Of a DNA stretch of 64,000 bases, positions 55,657 to 64,000 are shown one piece after another. The stretch's first letter is position 1; each line of letters starts with the position of its first letter. The translations under genes and the position numbers were made by a program. Below the pieces are notes generated by a model. It had not been told where the DNA came from. It searched no databases and saw only the letters and a list, made by a program, of their open reading frames with translations. Origin of the DNA: Pseudomonadota bacterium (lineage in GTDB: Bacteria; Pseudomonadota; Alphaproteobacteria; Sphingomonadales; Sphingomonadaceae); the NCBI GenBank assembly GCA_023418595.1, contig JAEZZI010000030.1, positions 1 through 64,000 on the forward strand, written 5' to 3'.

Positions 55657-57966
55657 ATGACCGGGGGACACAGAATCCGCGAGCTGCGCTCCGCGAACGA
55701 TGGGGATATGGCCTTGAACGACCAGCCCCGGAACGAAACCGTCGTCGAACAGGCGACAGAGCGCGACTGGCTGGGCGCCGAGATCGCGGACGAGGATATT
55801 CCTGCGCCGCCGTCCAACCGCGGCTGGGCGGTGCTGGCCGGAATGATCGTCGTCGCCTGGCTGGGCGGCATGATCTATCTCGCCTTGCCGCGCCTGATGG
55901 CGTCGATCGACCCGATCCAGTTGACCTTGTTTGTCGCCGCCTTGTGCGTGCCGCCGGTCTTGATCGGGATCGTATGGCTGCTGGCGATGCGGACCAGCCA
56001 GGCCGAAGCACGCCGGTTCGGCGCCACCGCCGCATCGATGCGTGCCGAGGCCGCGAGCCTGGACCGGGTGGTCGAGGCCTTGTCGCGCAAGCTCGAATCG
56101 AACCGCGCGATGATCGCGGAGCAGACCAGCGCCTTGATGGCGATCGGCGACTCGGCGGCCGAGCGGCTCCAGCTGATCGGCAACGGCATGGCCGAACAGT
56201 CGCGGGTGATCGACCAGAATGCGCGCCTGCTGGGCGATGCTGCCGACAACGCCGAGCGCAAGCTGAGCGTCGTGCTGTCCTCGCTCCCCAAGGCCCAGGC
56301 CGAGGCCGCCGAAATGGCCGCGCGTATCGAGACCACCGGCCTTGCCGCCAGCGAGCAGGCCGCCGCACTCGACGCGCAATTGTCGGCGCTTGCCGACCGC
56401 GGGCGCGATGCCGACAATATCGCGGGCGGCGCCGCGCAGCGGCTCGCCGCGCATATCGCGCGCATGGAATCGACCAGCGAAGCGGCGGGTGCACGGCTGG
56501 AGGTCGTCACCGGAGAGATGTCGGCGACGGTCGACGGCGTGCTCGAACGCGCAGCGCAGGCCGTCGAACAGGCGCGCCAGGGCATCACCGCGCAGGGCGA
56601 TGCGATGATGGCGATGCTCGCCACCAATCAGGCCGCACTCAACAGCGCGGGCGACGAGGGCGCGGCTGCCCTCCAGGCCCGGATCGACACGATCAGCGCA
56701 GCGATCGACGCGCTGGCAGAGCGACTGTCGGAGCAGCAGGCAAAGGGCGATTCGCTGATCGTCAGCCTGACCGAAGGCGCGGGGCAGGCCGATCAACGAT
56801 TCGAACTGCTGCACACCAATGGCATGCAGCGGTCGCAGGAACTCGCCGCATCGATCAGCGCACTGACCGAGACGTCGGAATCGCTGAAAGAGTCGATGGA
56901 GAACGGGCAGTACAGCGCCCGCCAGGTCATCGGCACCGCCGAAGAACTGCTCACCGCTCTCGACGCCGCCGCGCGCGAGATGGACGATACCATGCCCGAG
57001 GCGCTGGCGCGGCTCGACGCGCGGATCGGCGAGAGCCGATCAATCGTCGCGTCGGCCAAGCCCGAACTGCTCGCGCTGGTCACGGCGGCCGAAAGCACGC
57101 ACGACGCGATTGAGGCGATTGCGGGCGTGGTCCGCCAACAGCGCGACACGCTGGCCATCGTGTCGCAGCAATTGCTCGAAAAGCTCGACATGGGCCGCGA
57201 CCAGATCAGCGGGGTGAAGGACATCGTCGACGAAACGGTCGAGGGCACACGCCGCTTCGCCGAGGAGACGGCGCCGCAGCTGGTCGATGCGCTGGTCAAC
57301 ATCCACAACACCGCCAACGCCGCAGCGATCAAGGCCAAGGAAACGCTGACCGCGATCATCCCGGAAGCGAGCGCCACGCTGGAGCGCGATGCGGCCAAGG
57401 CTTTGGGCCGTGCCGCCGAACGCACGATCGCGGTACAACTCGCCGATCTGACCACTGCATCGGACGCCGCGGTCGCCGCTGCTGCCGATGCGTCGGAAAA
57501 GCTGAGCCGCCAGATGCTCCAGATTTCCGAAGCCACCGAAAGCGTCCGGCGTCAGGTCGCCGATGCGCGGGTCGAGATCGAGGAAGCCGATTCGGACAAT
57601 TTCGCACGCCGCGTGTCGCTGCTGATCGAGGCGCTCAATTCGTCGGCCATCGACCTGACCAAGGTGTTTGCAACCGACGTCGCCGACAGCGCCTGGGCCG
57701 CCTATCTGAAGGGCGATCGCGGCGTTTTCACGCGCCGTGCGGTGCGCCTGCTAGACCACGGCGAAGCGCGCGAGATCGCGTCGATGTATGACAATGACGA
57801 CGCGTTTCGCGATCACGTCAATCGTTACATCCACGATTTCGAAGCGATGTTGCGCCAGATCCTGACGCTGCGCGACGGATCGCCGCTGGGCGTGACCTTG
57901 CTGTCGTCGGACATGGGCAAGCTCTACGTCATTCTGGCGCAGGCCATTGAGCGGCTGCGGTCATAG
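55657..57966 (+). CDS. Large membrane-anchored coiled-coil protein of unknown function
   Basis: 769 residues from ATG 55657, or 752 from ATG 55708 (GGGG upstream). The N-terminus has two membrane segments (VLAGMIVVAWLGGMIYLALP and LTLFVAALCVPPVLIGIVWLLAM, about 55-110). Nearly all the rest (about 115-680) is Ala/Glu/Arg/Gln-rich coiled coil, similar in look to chemoreceptor or apolipoprotein-type helices. The C-terminal ~100 residues form a separate domain (ARRVSLLIEALNSSAIDLTK onward). Seen in sphingomonads as an unassigned protein; a structural or polar-scaffold role is a guess. Confidence 0.72.
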   Translation: MTGGHRIRELRSANDGDMALNDQPRNETVVEQATERDWLGAEIADEDIPAPPSNRGWAVLAGMIVVAWLGGMIYLALPRLMASIDPIQLTLFVAALCVPPVLIGIVWLLAMRTSQAEARRFGATAASMRAEAASLDRVVEALSRKLESNRAMIAEQTSALMAIGDSAAERLQLIGNGMAEQSRVIDQNARLLGDAADNAERKLSVVLSSLPKAQAEAAEMAARIETTGLAASEQAAALDAQLSALADRGRDADNIAGGAAQRLAAHIARMESTSEAAGARLEVVTGEMSATVDGVLERAAQAVEQARQGITAQGDAMMAMLATNQAALNSAGDEGAAALQARIDTISAAIDALAERLSEQQAKGDSLIVSLTEGAGQADQRFELLHTNGMQRSQELAASISALTETSESLKESMENGQYSARQVIGTAEELLTALDAAAREMDDTMPEALARLDARIGESRSIVASAKPELLALVTAAESTHDAIEAIAGVVRQQRDTLAIVSQQLLEKLDMGRDQISGVKDIVDETVEGTRRFAEETAPQLVDALVNIHNTANAAAIKAKETLTAIIPEASATLERDAAKALGRAAERTIAVQLADLTTASDAAVAAAADASEKLSRQMLQISEATESVRRQVADARVEIEEADSDNFARRVSLLIEALNSSAIDLTKVFATDVADSAWAAYLKGDRGVFTRRAVRLLDHGEAREIASMYDNDDAFRDHVNRYIHDFEAMLRQILTLRDGSPLGVTLLSSDMGKLYVILAQAIERLRS

Positions 57967-58017
57967 GTGACCGTCGACACCCCGGCGAAAGCCAGGGTGT
58001 CGCTTGCGGCGGTCACC
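57966..58017. repeat. Nested hairpin between converging genes
   Basis: Outer arms GGTGACCG (57966-57973) and CGGTCACC (58010-58017) enclose inner arms GACACCC (57976-57982) and GGGTGTC (57995-58001). The centre CCGGCGAAAGCCA resembles the core of the elements at 18591 and 36921. It may end both the coiled-coil and DUF1467 transcripts. Confidence 0.75.
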
Positions 58018-58273
58018 CGCGAAACGCGAACATGTCGGCGGTCAGCCAGCCATAATACCAGTTGGCGTAGAATAGCGCGAACACCACCGCCGACACGATC
58101 GTCGCCCGCCACGCGACAGCGCCCAGGCTGAATCGCGCAGGCGCGCTGTCGGCCTGACCGGGCACCTTGTCGATGCCCGCCTCATCCGCCGTCTTCATCC
58201 CGAACGGCAGAACGACGAACACGCTCATCACCCAGAACAGGAAATAGATGGCGAGGATCGACTGAATCTGCAT
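58013..58273 (-). CDS. DUF1467 family membrane protein
   Basis: 86 residues with two membrane segments (about 5-25, AIYFLFWVMSVFVVLPFG; about 56-77) joined by a loop with DEAGIDKVPGQADSAP, the DUF1467 pattern. Function unknown. It lies 4 bases after the RNase J stop, the conserved position of DUF1467 in alphaproteobacteria, and is the last gene of the nuo-birA-coaX-rnj run. Confidence 0.9.
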   Translation of the reverse strand: MQIQSILAIYFLFWVMSVFVVLPFGMKTADEAGIDKVPGQADSAPARFSLGAVAWRATIVSAVVFALFYANWYYGWLTADMFAFRG

Positions 58274-58277
58274 CGCA

Positions 58278-59915
58278 TCAGGCCTCGACGATCAGCACGT
58301 CGACGATCGGCTTCTTGCCGGTCCAGCGGGTCGCGGTTCGGCGCACGGCCAGGCGGATCGCTTCGCGCAGACGTTCGTGATCCTTACCGCCCGCAACCAC
58401 CGCTTCGGTCGCCGCTTCCAGCGCGTCGGCGATGAAGGCGGCGCGGTCCTCCTCGACCGGAACCCCCTGGATTCTCATTTCGGGATCGCCACGCAGCCCG
58501 CCATTCGGCCCCAGCGCCACCGCGATCGAAATCTGGCCGTTCGCCGCCAGCTTGCGGCGTTCGTTGATGGTGCCGCCATCGGCGGGCAGGATCACGTCGC
58601 CATCGAGCACGAGCCGTCCGACCGGGGCATGGCCCAGCTTCTCCGGGCGTCCCGGCGCCAAACGGATAATGTCGCCGTTCGACTGGAGCACCGCGCCGGG
58701 AACCCCGCATTCGATGCCGAAACGAACATGTTCGGCCATGTGACGGAACTCGCCATGCACGGGAATCAGGATTTCGGGGCGAATCCAGTCGTACATCGCC
58801 GCCAGTTCGGGGCGACCGGGATGGCCGGAGACATGGATGAACGCCTGACGGTCGGTGACCATCCGCACGCCTTTTTCCGAAAGCGCATTCTGGATGCGGC
58901 CGATCGCGATTTCGTTGCCGGGTATCTGCTTCGACGAGAACACGACGGTATCGCCCTGGTCCAGCTTGATCTGGTGCGACCCGTCGGCGATGCGCGCCAG
59001 CGCCGCACGCGGCTCGCCCTGACCGCCGGTGGCGACGATCAGCACCTTGTCCCGCGGCATCCGCATGGCGGTGTCGAAATCAACCGGTGTCGGGAAATCG
59101 CGCAGATAGCCGTTGGCGCGGGCGACCTTGAGGATGCGGTCGAGCGAGCGGCCCGCAACGCAGATTTCGCGTCCGCAATCGCGCGCCACATCACCCAGTG
59201 TCTGGAGCCGCGCGGCGTTCGACGCAAAGGTCGTAACCAGCACCCGCCCCTTTTGCGCGGCGATCACCTCGTCCAGTCCGCGCCTGACATCGCCTTCGGA
59301 TCCCGACGCTTCGGGGTTGAAAACATTGGTCGAGTCGCAGGTGAGCGCGAGCACGCCAAGATCGCCCACCGCGCGCAGTTCGTCGGCGGTCGACGGCACG
59401 CCCAGTTGAGGCTCGTCGTCGAGCTTCCAGTCGCCGGTGTGGAAAATCCGCCCGTGCGGCGTGTCGATCAGCAGCGCGTTGCCCTCGGGGATCGAATGCG
59501 CGAGCGGGACATAGCGGAACCCGAACGGACCCAACTGGAAATCGCCTTCATTATCGACGACGTTCAGCTTCACGCGATCGAGAATGCCTTCCTCGTCCAG
59601 CTTGCCCGCGATCAGCCCGGCGGTGAACGGCGTCGCGAACAGCGGCACACCCAGATCGGCGGCGAAATAGGGCAACGCACCGATATGATCCTCATGCCCA
59701 TGCGTCAGGACGATACCGAGCAGGTCGTCGATCCGCTCCTCGATGAAAGTCAGATCGGGCAGCACCACGTCGATGCCGGGATAATAGGGATCGGCAAAGG
59801 TGATGCCGCAATCCACCATCACCCATTTGCCCTGGGTGCCATAGAGATTGACGTTCATCCCGATCTCGCCCGATCCGCCGAGCGCAAGGAAAAGCAGTTC
59901 GTTGCCTGGGGTCAT
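58278..59915 (-). CDS. rnj: Ribonuclease J
   Basis: 545 residues. Metallo-beta-lactamase domain with HGHEDHIG (72-79) and later zinc ligands, beta-CASP domain (RVLVTTFASNAARLQTL; KQIPGNE; VSGHPGRPELAAMYDWIRP) and a C-terminal domain. A 5'-to-3' exo- and endoribonuclease for rRNA and mRNA processing, the common alternative to RNase E-dominated decay in alphaproteobacteria. Downstream of coaX. Confidence 0.96.
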   Translation of the reverse strand: MTPGNELLFLALGGSGEIGMNVNLYGTQGKWVMVDCGITFADPYYPGIDVVLPDLTFIEERIDDLLGIVLTHGHEDHIGALPYFAADLGVPLFATPFTAGLIAGKLDEEGILDRVKLNVVDNEGDFQLGPFGFRYVPLAHSIPEGNALLIDTPHGRIFHTGDWKLDDEPQLGVPSTADELRAVGDLGVLALTCDSTNVFNPEASGSEGDVRRGLDEVIAAQKGRVLVTTFASNAARLQTLGDVARDCGREICVAGRSLDRILKVARANGYLRDFPTPVDFDTAMRMPRDKVLIVATGGQGEPRAALARIADGSHQIKLDQGDTVVFSSKQIPGNEIAIGRIQNALSEKGVRMVTDRQAFIHVSGHPGRPELAAMYDWIRPEILIPVHGEFRHMAEHVRFGIECGVPGAVLQSNGDIIRLAPGRPEKLGHAPVGRLVLDGDVILPADGGTINERRKLAANGQISIAVALGPNGGLRGDPEMRIQGVPVEEDRAAFIADALEAATEAVVAGGKDHERLREAIRLAVRRTATRWTGKKPIVDVLIVEA

Positions 59916-59945
59916 TATATCTCGATTTATCCACCGCGCTCGCAG

Positions 59946-59995
59946 CTGAGCCTGTCGAAGCCGGTTTTATGGGAAACACCCTTCGACAAGCTCAG
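59946..59995. repeat. Interspersed repeat, CTGAGCCTGTCGAAG type
   Basis: CTGAGCCTGTCGAAG (59946-59960) and CTTCGACAAGCTCAG (59981-59995) are inverted copies with one mismatch. The same sequence is widely known as an intergenic repeat in sphingomonads. Between coaX and rnj. Confidence 0.85.
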
Positions 59996-60009
59996 GGTAA
60001 GCGCAGTTT

Positions 60010-60798
60010 CTATATATGCCCCCTCGCCCACAGCATCGCCAGCCCCTGAATGGTCAGATCGGGTTCGACCTGGTCGAAAAGATCGGTGTGCGCTTCGAAC
60101 AATACCGCCAGCCCGCCGGTGGCGATGACCTTCACCGGACGCCCGACTTCCGCCTTCAACCGCGCGACCAGCCCCTCCATCATCGCGACATAGCCCCAGA
60201 AAATGCCGACATGCATCTGATCGACGGTATTGCGACCGATGACCGAGCGGGTTTCAGGCGCCTCGACCGCGATGCGCGGCAGCTTGGCGGCGGCGGTGAC
60301 CAGCGCATCCAGCGACAGGTTGATCCCCGGCGCGATGATCCCGCCCTTATAGGCGCCTGCGAAATCCACCACGTCGAACGTCGTCGCGGTGCCGAAATCG
60401 ACGATAATCAGGTCGCCGCCATGATTGGCGTGCCCCGCGATCACGTTAAGCGCACGGTCGGCGCCCAGATTGTCGGGCTCCTCGACATCCAGCGCGAAGC
60501 CCCAGCCCGCATCGCCCTTGCCCGCGATTACCGCGTCGGTGCCGAAATATTTGGACGAGAGGACTTGCAGATTGTGCAGCGCGCGCGGGACGACAGTGCC
60601 GATGATGACGCCATCGACCACCGAACGGTCGAGCCCCTCAAGCGTGAGCAACTGGCTGAGCCACACCGCATATTCGTCCGCCGTGCGCCGCGGATCGGTG
60701 GCGATCCGCCAGCACGCGCGGATGCTATTCGCAGCCCCTGCATCCTCGATCAGCGCGAAGACGATGTTGGTATTGCCGGCGTCGATCGCGAGCAGCAT
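60010..60798 (-). CDS. coaX: Type III pantothenate kinase
   Basis: 262 residues from ATG 60798 with AAGAAGG upstream. CoaX signatures: MLLAIDAGNTN at the start, GADRALNV near 100, DFGTATTFDVV, and GGIIAPGINLSLDAL. It makes 4'-phosphopantothenate, the first step of coenzyme A synthesis. It lies between birA and rnj on the same strand, the usual alphaproteobacterial order. Confidence 0.96.
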   Translation of the reverse strand: MLLAIDAGNTNIVFALIEDAGAANSIRACWRIATDPRRTADEYAVWLSQLLTLEGLDRSVVDGVIIGTVVPRALHNLQVLSSKYFGTDAVIAGKGDAGWGFALDVEEPDNLGADRALNVIAGHANHGGDLIIVDFGTATTFDVVDFAGAYKGGIIAPGINLSLDALVTAAAKLPRIAVEAPETRSVIGRNTVDQMHVGIFWGYVAMMEGLVARLKAEVGRPVKVIATGGLAVLFEAHTDLFDQVEPDLTIQGLAMLWARGHI

Positions 60799-60817
60799 GC
60801 CCAAGCCCTTCTTCAGT

Positions 60818-61549
60818 TCAGATCAAAAACACGTCGCCCGCGTGCATGACATGGCGACCGCCCCCCGCCAAGCGCAGGATGAGCGCACCATGGTCGTCGA
60901 GGCCGTCGAAAAGGCCATCGACGACCGTCCCGTCGCCGGTGCGTGCGGAGAGTGCGGTGCCCTTTGGATGCGCGCGTTCGATCCAGCGGGCGCGGATGGG
61001 GGCGAGGCCCTCGCTGCGCCAGCGGGACAGCCAGCGGGCGAATATCTCGGCGAGGGTTTCGACGAACGGTGCGGGCGCGACGGTAATGCCGTGTGCGGCA
61101 AGGCTGGTGGTCGGGCGGTCGAGCGCCTCGGGATGATGCGCCAGATTGACGCCCATCCCGATCACCACGGCGTCTGCGGACCGCTCAAGCAGGATGCCGG
61201 TCAGTTTCGCCCCGTCGATCAGCAGGTCGTTCGGCCATTTGATGGCGAGCGTCCCCCTACCCCCGTTCGTTTCGAGCGGGAGGGAAAGGTCGGGCGCGAA
61301 CACCCGCACCGTTTCATCCAGCGCAACCGCCGCGACCAGCGCCAGCGTCGCCGCCTGCGGATCGCCCGGCCGAACCCGCACCAGTGTCGAAGCATAGAGA
61401 TTGCCGGACGGCGACTTCCATGCCCGCCCTTGCCGCCCGCGCCCCGCCGTCTGGCGATCCGCCCGCAGCCACAACCCTTCCGCCGCGCCGTGCTGCGCCA
61501 GCGCCATCACATCGGCGTTGGTCGATCCCGTCTCGGTGACGTGTCGCAA
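60818..61549 (-). CDS. birA: Biotin-[acetyl-CoA-carboxylase] ligase
   Basis: 243 residues if the TTG at 61549 is the start. That start gives the short MRHVTETGSTNADV beginning usual for single-domain BirA, and has TGAGGGAC just upstream. The frame stays open further upstream but overlaps nuoN. Motifs: ETGSTN, TAGRGRQGRAW, IKWPNDLLIDGAKL, VIGMGVNL. It attaches biotin to carboxylases; there is no N-terminal repressor domain. 5 bases after the nuoN stop. Confidence 0.9.
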   Translation of the reverse strand: MRHVTETGSTNADVMALAQHGAAEGLWLRADRQTAGRGRQGRAWKSPSGNLYASTLVRVRPGDPQAATLALVAAVALDETVRVFAPDLSLPLETNGGRGTLAIKWPNDLLIDGAKLTGILLERSADAVVIGMGVNLAHHPEALDRPTTSLAAHGITVAPAPFVETLAEIFARWLSRWRSEGLAPIRARWIERAHPKGTALSARTGDGTVVDGLFDGLDDHGALILRLAGGGRHVMHAGDVFLI

Positions 61550-61554
61550 GTCCC

Positions 61555-63015
61555 TCAGAACAGCGCCTGCGCCGCGAACGCCGTCCATACGCCGAGCGGC
61601 GCGAGCAAGGCCCATCCGATCGGCGACACCAGGATCGCCGACGCGGTAATCAGCCCGCCCTCGACGATCGGCGTCTTGCCTTCATAGGCGGGTGCGGGAT
61701 CGTCGAAATACATCACCTTGACGATCTTGATGTAATAGAAGGCGCCGATCACCGACGCGACCACGCCCGCGACCGCCAGCGGATAGAGACCGGCGTTCAC
61801 CGCCGCAGTGAACACCGCCAGCTTGGCGTTGAAGCCGAGCAGCGGCGGAATCCCTGCCAGCGAGAACATGAAGATCGCCATTGCCAGCGCCAAGCCGGGC
61901 CGCGTGCGCGACAGGCCCGCCATGCTGGCGATCGTCTCGACCGGCTGGCCATCGGGCCCGCGCATCTGGAGCACGACGATGAAGCTGCCCAGCGTCATCA
62001 CGACATAGACGACGAGGTAGAACAGCACCGCCGCGACGCCTTCGGCCGTTCCCGCAGCCAGGCCAATCAGCACGAAGCCGATATTGTTGATCGATGAATA
62101 GGCGAGCAGCCGCTTGATGCTCGTCTGCCCGATCGCCGCCACCGCGCCGAGGATGATCGAGGCGAGGGCTGCGAAGATCACGATCTGGCGCCATTCGACC
62201 AGCGCCGGATCCATCGCATCGACCGCTACCCGCACCGCGAGCGCAACCGCCGCGACCTTGGGCGCCGATGCGAAGAACGCCGTCACCGGGGTCGGCGCGC
62301 CCTCGTAAACGTCGGGCGTCCACATGTGGAACGGCACCGCCGAAATCTTGAACGCCAGCCCTGCGAAGACGAACACCAGTCCGAAGATCAGACCCAGATT
62401 GCGCTCGCCCGACGCCGCCGCTTCGCCGTAAACGGCGGCGATCGTGCGGAAATCGGTGCTGGCGCTGAAGCCGTACACCAGGCTGATGCCGTAGAGCAGG
62501 ATGCCGCTGGCCAGCGCGCCGAGCACGAAATATTTGAGGCCCGCTTCCGCCGAGCGATTGTCGCGGCGCATGAAGCTGGCGAGCACATAGGCCGCAAGGC
62601 TTTGCAGCTCGAGGCCCATATAGAGGGTAATCAGGTCGCCCGCCGACACCATGATCCCCATGCCCGCAGCGGACAACAGGATCAGCACGGGATATTCGGG
62701 ACGCAGATTCTCGCCCGAAGTCTGCTGGAAGAATCGCGGCGCGATGACGATCGAGACCGCCGCCGCAATGAAGATCAGCAGCTTGGCAAAGCCCGCAAAG
62801 GCATCGGCATTATAGAGGCCGTCGAACGCGACGCCCCCCGTCGATGCGGGTCCGACCAGCGCCAGGCTCGCCCCCGCCAGCACGAAGACCGAGGTAATGC
62901 TGACCGCGCGGGTCGCGGCGGCACCGCCCCACACGCCGACGATCAGGAGCACCATCGCGCCGACCGACAGGATGATCTCGGGGAGAGTCATCGCAAGATT
63001 GGCAGACCAGCTCAT
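61555..63015 (-). CDS. nuoN: NADH-quinone oxidoreductase subunit N
   Basis: 486 residues from ATG 63015, which overlaps the nuoM stop (TGATG). About 14 membrane helices. Antiporter-like motifs: LLAYSSINNIGFVLIGL and FKISAVPFHMWTPDVYEGAPTPVTAFF are characteristic of NuoN. A proton-pumping subunit of complex I. It ends the nuo operon and is followed at once by birA. Confidence 0.97.
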   Translation of the reverse strand: MSWSANLAMTLPEIILSVGAMVLLIVGVWGGAAATRAVSITSVFVLAGASLALVGPASTGGVAFDGLYNADAFAGFAKLLIFIAAAVSIVIAPRFFQQTSGENLRPEYPVLILLSAAGMGIMVSAGDLITLYMGLELQSLAAYVLASFMRRDNRSAEAGLKYFVLGALASGILLYGISLVYGFSASTDFRTIAAVYGEAAASGERNLGLIFGLVFVFAGLAFKISAVPFHMWTPDVYEGAPTPVTAFFASAPKVAAVALAVRVAVDAMDPALVEWRQIVIFAALASIILGAVAAIGQTSIKRLLAYSSINNIGFVLIGLAAGTAEGVAAVLFYLVVYVVMTLGSFIVVLQMRGPDGQPVETIASMAGLSRTRPGLALAMAIFMFSLAGIPPLLGFNAKLAVFTAAVNAGLYPLAVAGVVASVIGAFYYIKIVKVMYFDDPAPAYEGKTPIVEGGLITASAILVSPIGWALLAPLGVWTAFAAQALF

Positions 63016-64000
63016 CAATGCGCCTCCCCGTGCGCGGCTTGGGTATTTTGGGCAGCCTCGATCCGCTGCGCCTGTGCGGCGACCGCATCGGCGCGCGCTT
63101 CGGTCGGACGCGAATCCCCGGCGGGCTTCGCACGATCGAGCCGTTCGACCAGCGTCGCGATGTCCGCGCGCATCGGCGCCATGAAGCTTTCCGGATACAC
63201 GCCCATCCACAGCACGACGGCGGCGATCGGCGCGAGCAGCCATATTTCGCGGCGGTTGAGGTCGGGCATCGCCTTCACATCGTCATGCACAAGCTCGCCC
63301 ATCGCCACGCGGCGATAGAGATAGAGCATATACGCCGCGCCCAGGATAACGCCGGTGCCGCAGATCAGCGCGACCCAGGTCGAGACCTGATACGCGCCCA
63401 TCAGGCTCAGCAATTCGCCGACAAAGCCCGACGTGCCGGGCAGGCCGATCGATGCCATTGTGAACAGCAGGAACAGCACCGCATATTTGGGCATGTTGCT
63501 CGACAAACCCCCGTAACGCGCGATTTCGCGGGTGTGGAGGCGGTCGTAGATGACGCCAACGCACAGGAACAGCGCGCCGGAGACGAGGCCATGCGACAGC
63601 ATGACGATCATCGCGCCTTCCAGGCCCTGCTGGTTGAACGCGAACAGGCCAATCGTCACGATCGCCATGTGCGCGACCGACGAATAGGCGATTAGCTTCT
63701 TCATGTCCGACTGAACCAGCGCGACCAGCGAGGTATAGACCACCGCCACCGCCGACAGCGCGAACACCAGCCAGGTGAAGTCCGCCGACGCTTCGGGGAA
63801 CATCGGCAGCGAGAAGCGGATGAAGCCGTAACCGCCGAGCTTCAACAGCACGCCCGCCAGGATGACCGAACCCGCGGTCGGCGCCTGGACGTGCGCGTCG
63901 GGAAGCCAGGTGTGGACCGGCCACATCGGCACCTTGACCGCGAAGGATGCGAAGAAGGCGAGCCACAGCCAGGTCTGAACCCCGGCCGGGAAATCATACT
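63015..64000 (-). CDS. nuoM: NADH-quinone oxidoreductase subunit M (C-terminal part)
   Basis: The gene runs off the right edge; only the C-terminal ~327 residues are in the window. The open frame continues to the last base, with VKVPMWPVHTWLPDAHVQAPTAGSVILAG and LIAYSSVAHMAIVTIGL, which are standard NuoM motifs. The C-terminus has an extra Ala/Glu/Gln-rich tail (about 40 residues). Antiporter-like proton-pumping subunit of complex I. The upstream nuo genes lie outside. Confidence 0.96.
   Translation of the reverse strand, partial: YDFPAGVQTWLWLAFFASFAVKVPMWPVHTWLPDAHVQAPTAGSVILAGVLLKLGGYGFIRFSLPMFPEASADFTWLVFALSAVAVVYTSLVALVQSDMKKLIAYSSVAHMAIVTIGLFAFNQQGLEGAMIVMLSHGLVSGALFLCVGVIYDRLHTREIARYGGLSSNMPKYAVLFLLFTMASIGLPGTSGFVGELLSLMGAYQVSTWVALICGTGVILGAAYMLYLYRRVAMGELVHDDVKAMPDLNRREIWLLAPIAAVVLWMGVYPESFMAPMRADIATLVERLDRAKPAGDSRPTEARADAVAAQAQRIEAAQNTQAAHGEAH

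Noticed and set aside
55279..56814. 511-codon minus-strand frame covering the Hpt gene and the start of the coiled-coil gene
   Set aside because: Only the last ~100 codons (the Hpt-like protein) are protein-like; the rest is the shadow of the coiled-coil gene.

Overview
The window is a stretch of alphaproteobacterial chromosome, most likely from a sphingomonad (Sphingomonas or a close relative). It is GC-rich. The core proteins, the gene neighbourhoods (clpP-clpX and lon-hupB; yqeY-dnaG-rpoD; nuoM-nuoN-birA-coaX-rnj-DUF1467) and the small palindromic repeats between genes all fit that group. This is judged from recognised protein sequences; no search was run.

Layout. 1-4750: an accessory segment with a two-gene SIR2-HerA anti-phage module and, 3' of it, a small membrane-anchored protein with two Ltp-type repeats, a family known from phage superinfection exclusion. 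4750-8020: amino-acid dehydrogenase, tRNA-His, a 2-oxoglutarate/Fe(II) oxygenase, two tandem paralogous small exported proteins, tRNA-Val and the nucleoid protein HU. 8173-17993: protein quality control (lon, clpX, clpP, an FKBP isomerase, trigger factor) with a divergent M1 aminopeptidase, a GT2 glycosyltransferase and tRNA-Leu. 18100-25340: two tiny low-complexity proteins, then a complete RND efflux operon with a divergent TetR regulator and a candidate operator. 25450-29950: EF-hand protein, a squalene/phytoene-synthase-like protein without the usual metal-binding motifs, and three Tad-type pseudopilin-like genes. 29990-34830: pyruvate dehydrogenase E1 (pdhA, pdhB), an FtsB/DivIC-like protein, a CsaA-like tRNA-binding protein and enolase. 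34980-36905: a cassette of small envelope/stress-type proteins. 37222-43603: rhomboid protease, greA, and carA and carB with an unusual gene coupled between them. 43743-48674: yqeY, an AT-richer orphan gene, dnaG, rpoD. 48731-57966: a small membrane protein, a short trimeric autotransporter, a Phd-like/PAS fusion, a MoxR/CHAP/VWA group, an Hpt-like protein lacking its phospho-histidine and a large membrane coiled-coil protein. 58013-64000: DUF1467, RNase J, CoaX, BirA, NuoN and the C-terminal part of NuoM.

The most interesting signals are: the SIR2-HerA module with its neighbouring Ltp-repeat gene, which may use a CTG start; a palindromic repeat inserted in frame in carA; AT-richer orphan genes inserted with start/stop overlaps into two core operons (carA-X-carB and yqeY-X-dnaG); lon and an aminopeptidase whose start codons share one CATG; and an Hpt domain whose phospho-acceptor His is Leu. 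No CRISPR array, rRNA, insertion sequence or intact prophage was seen.
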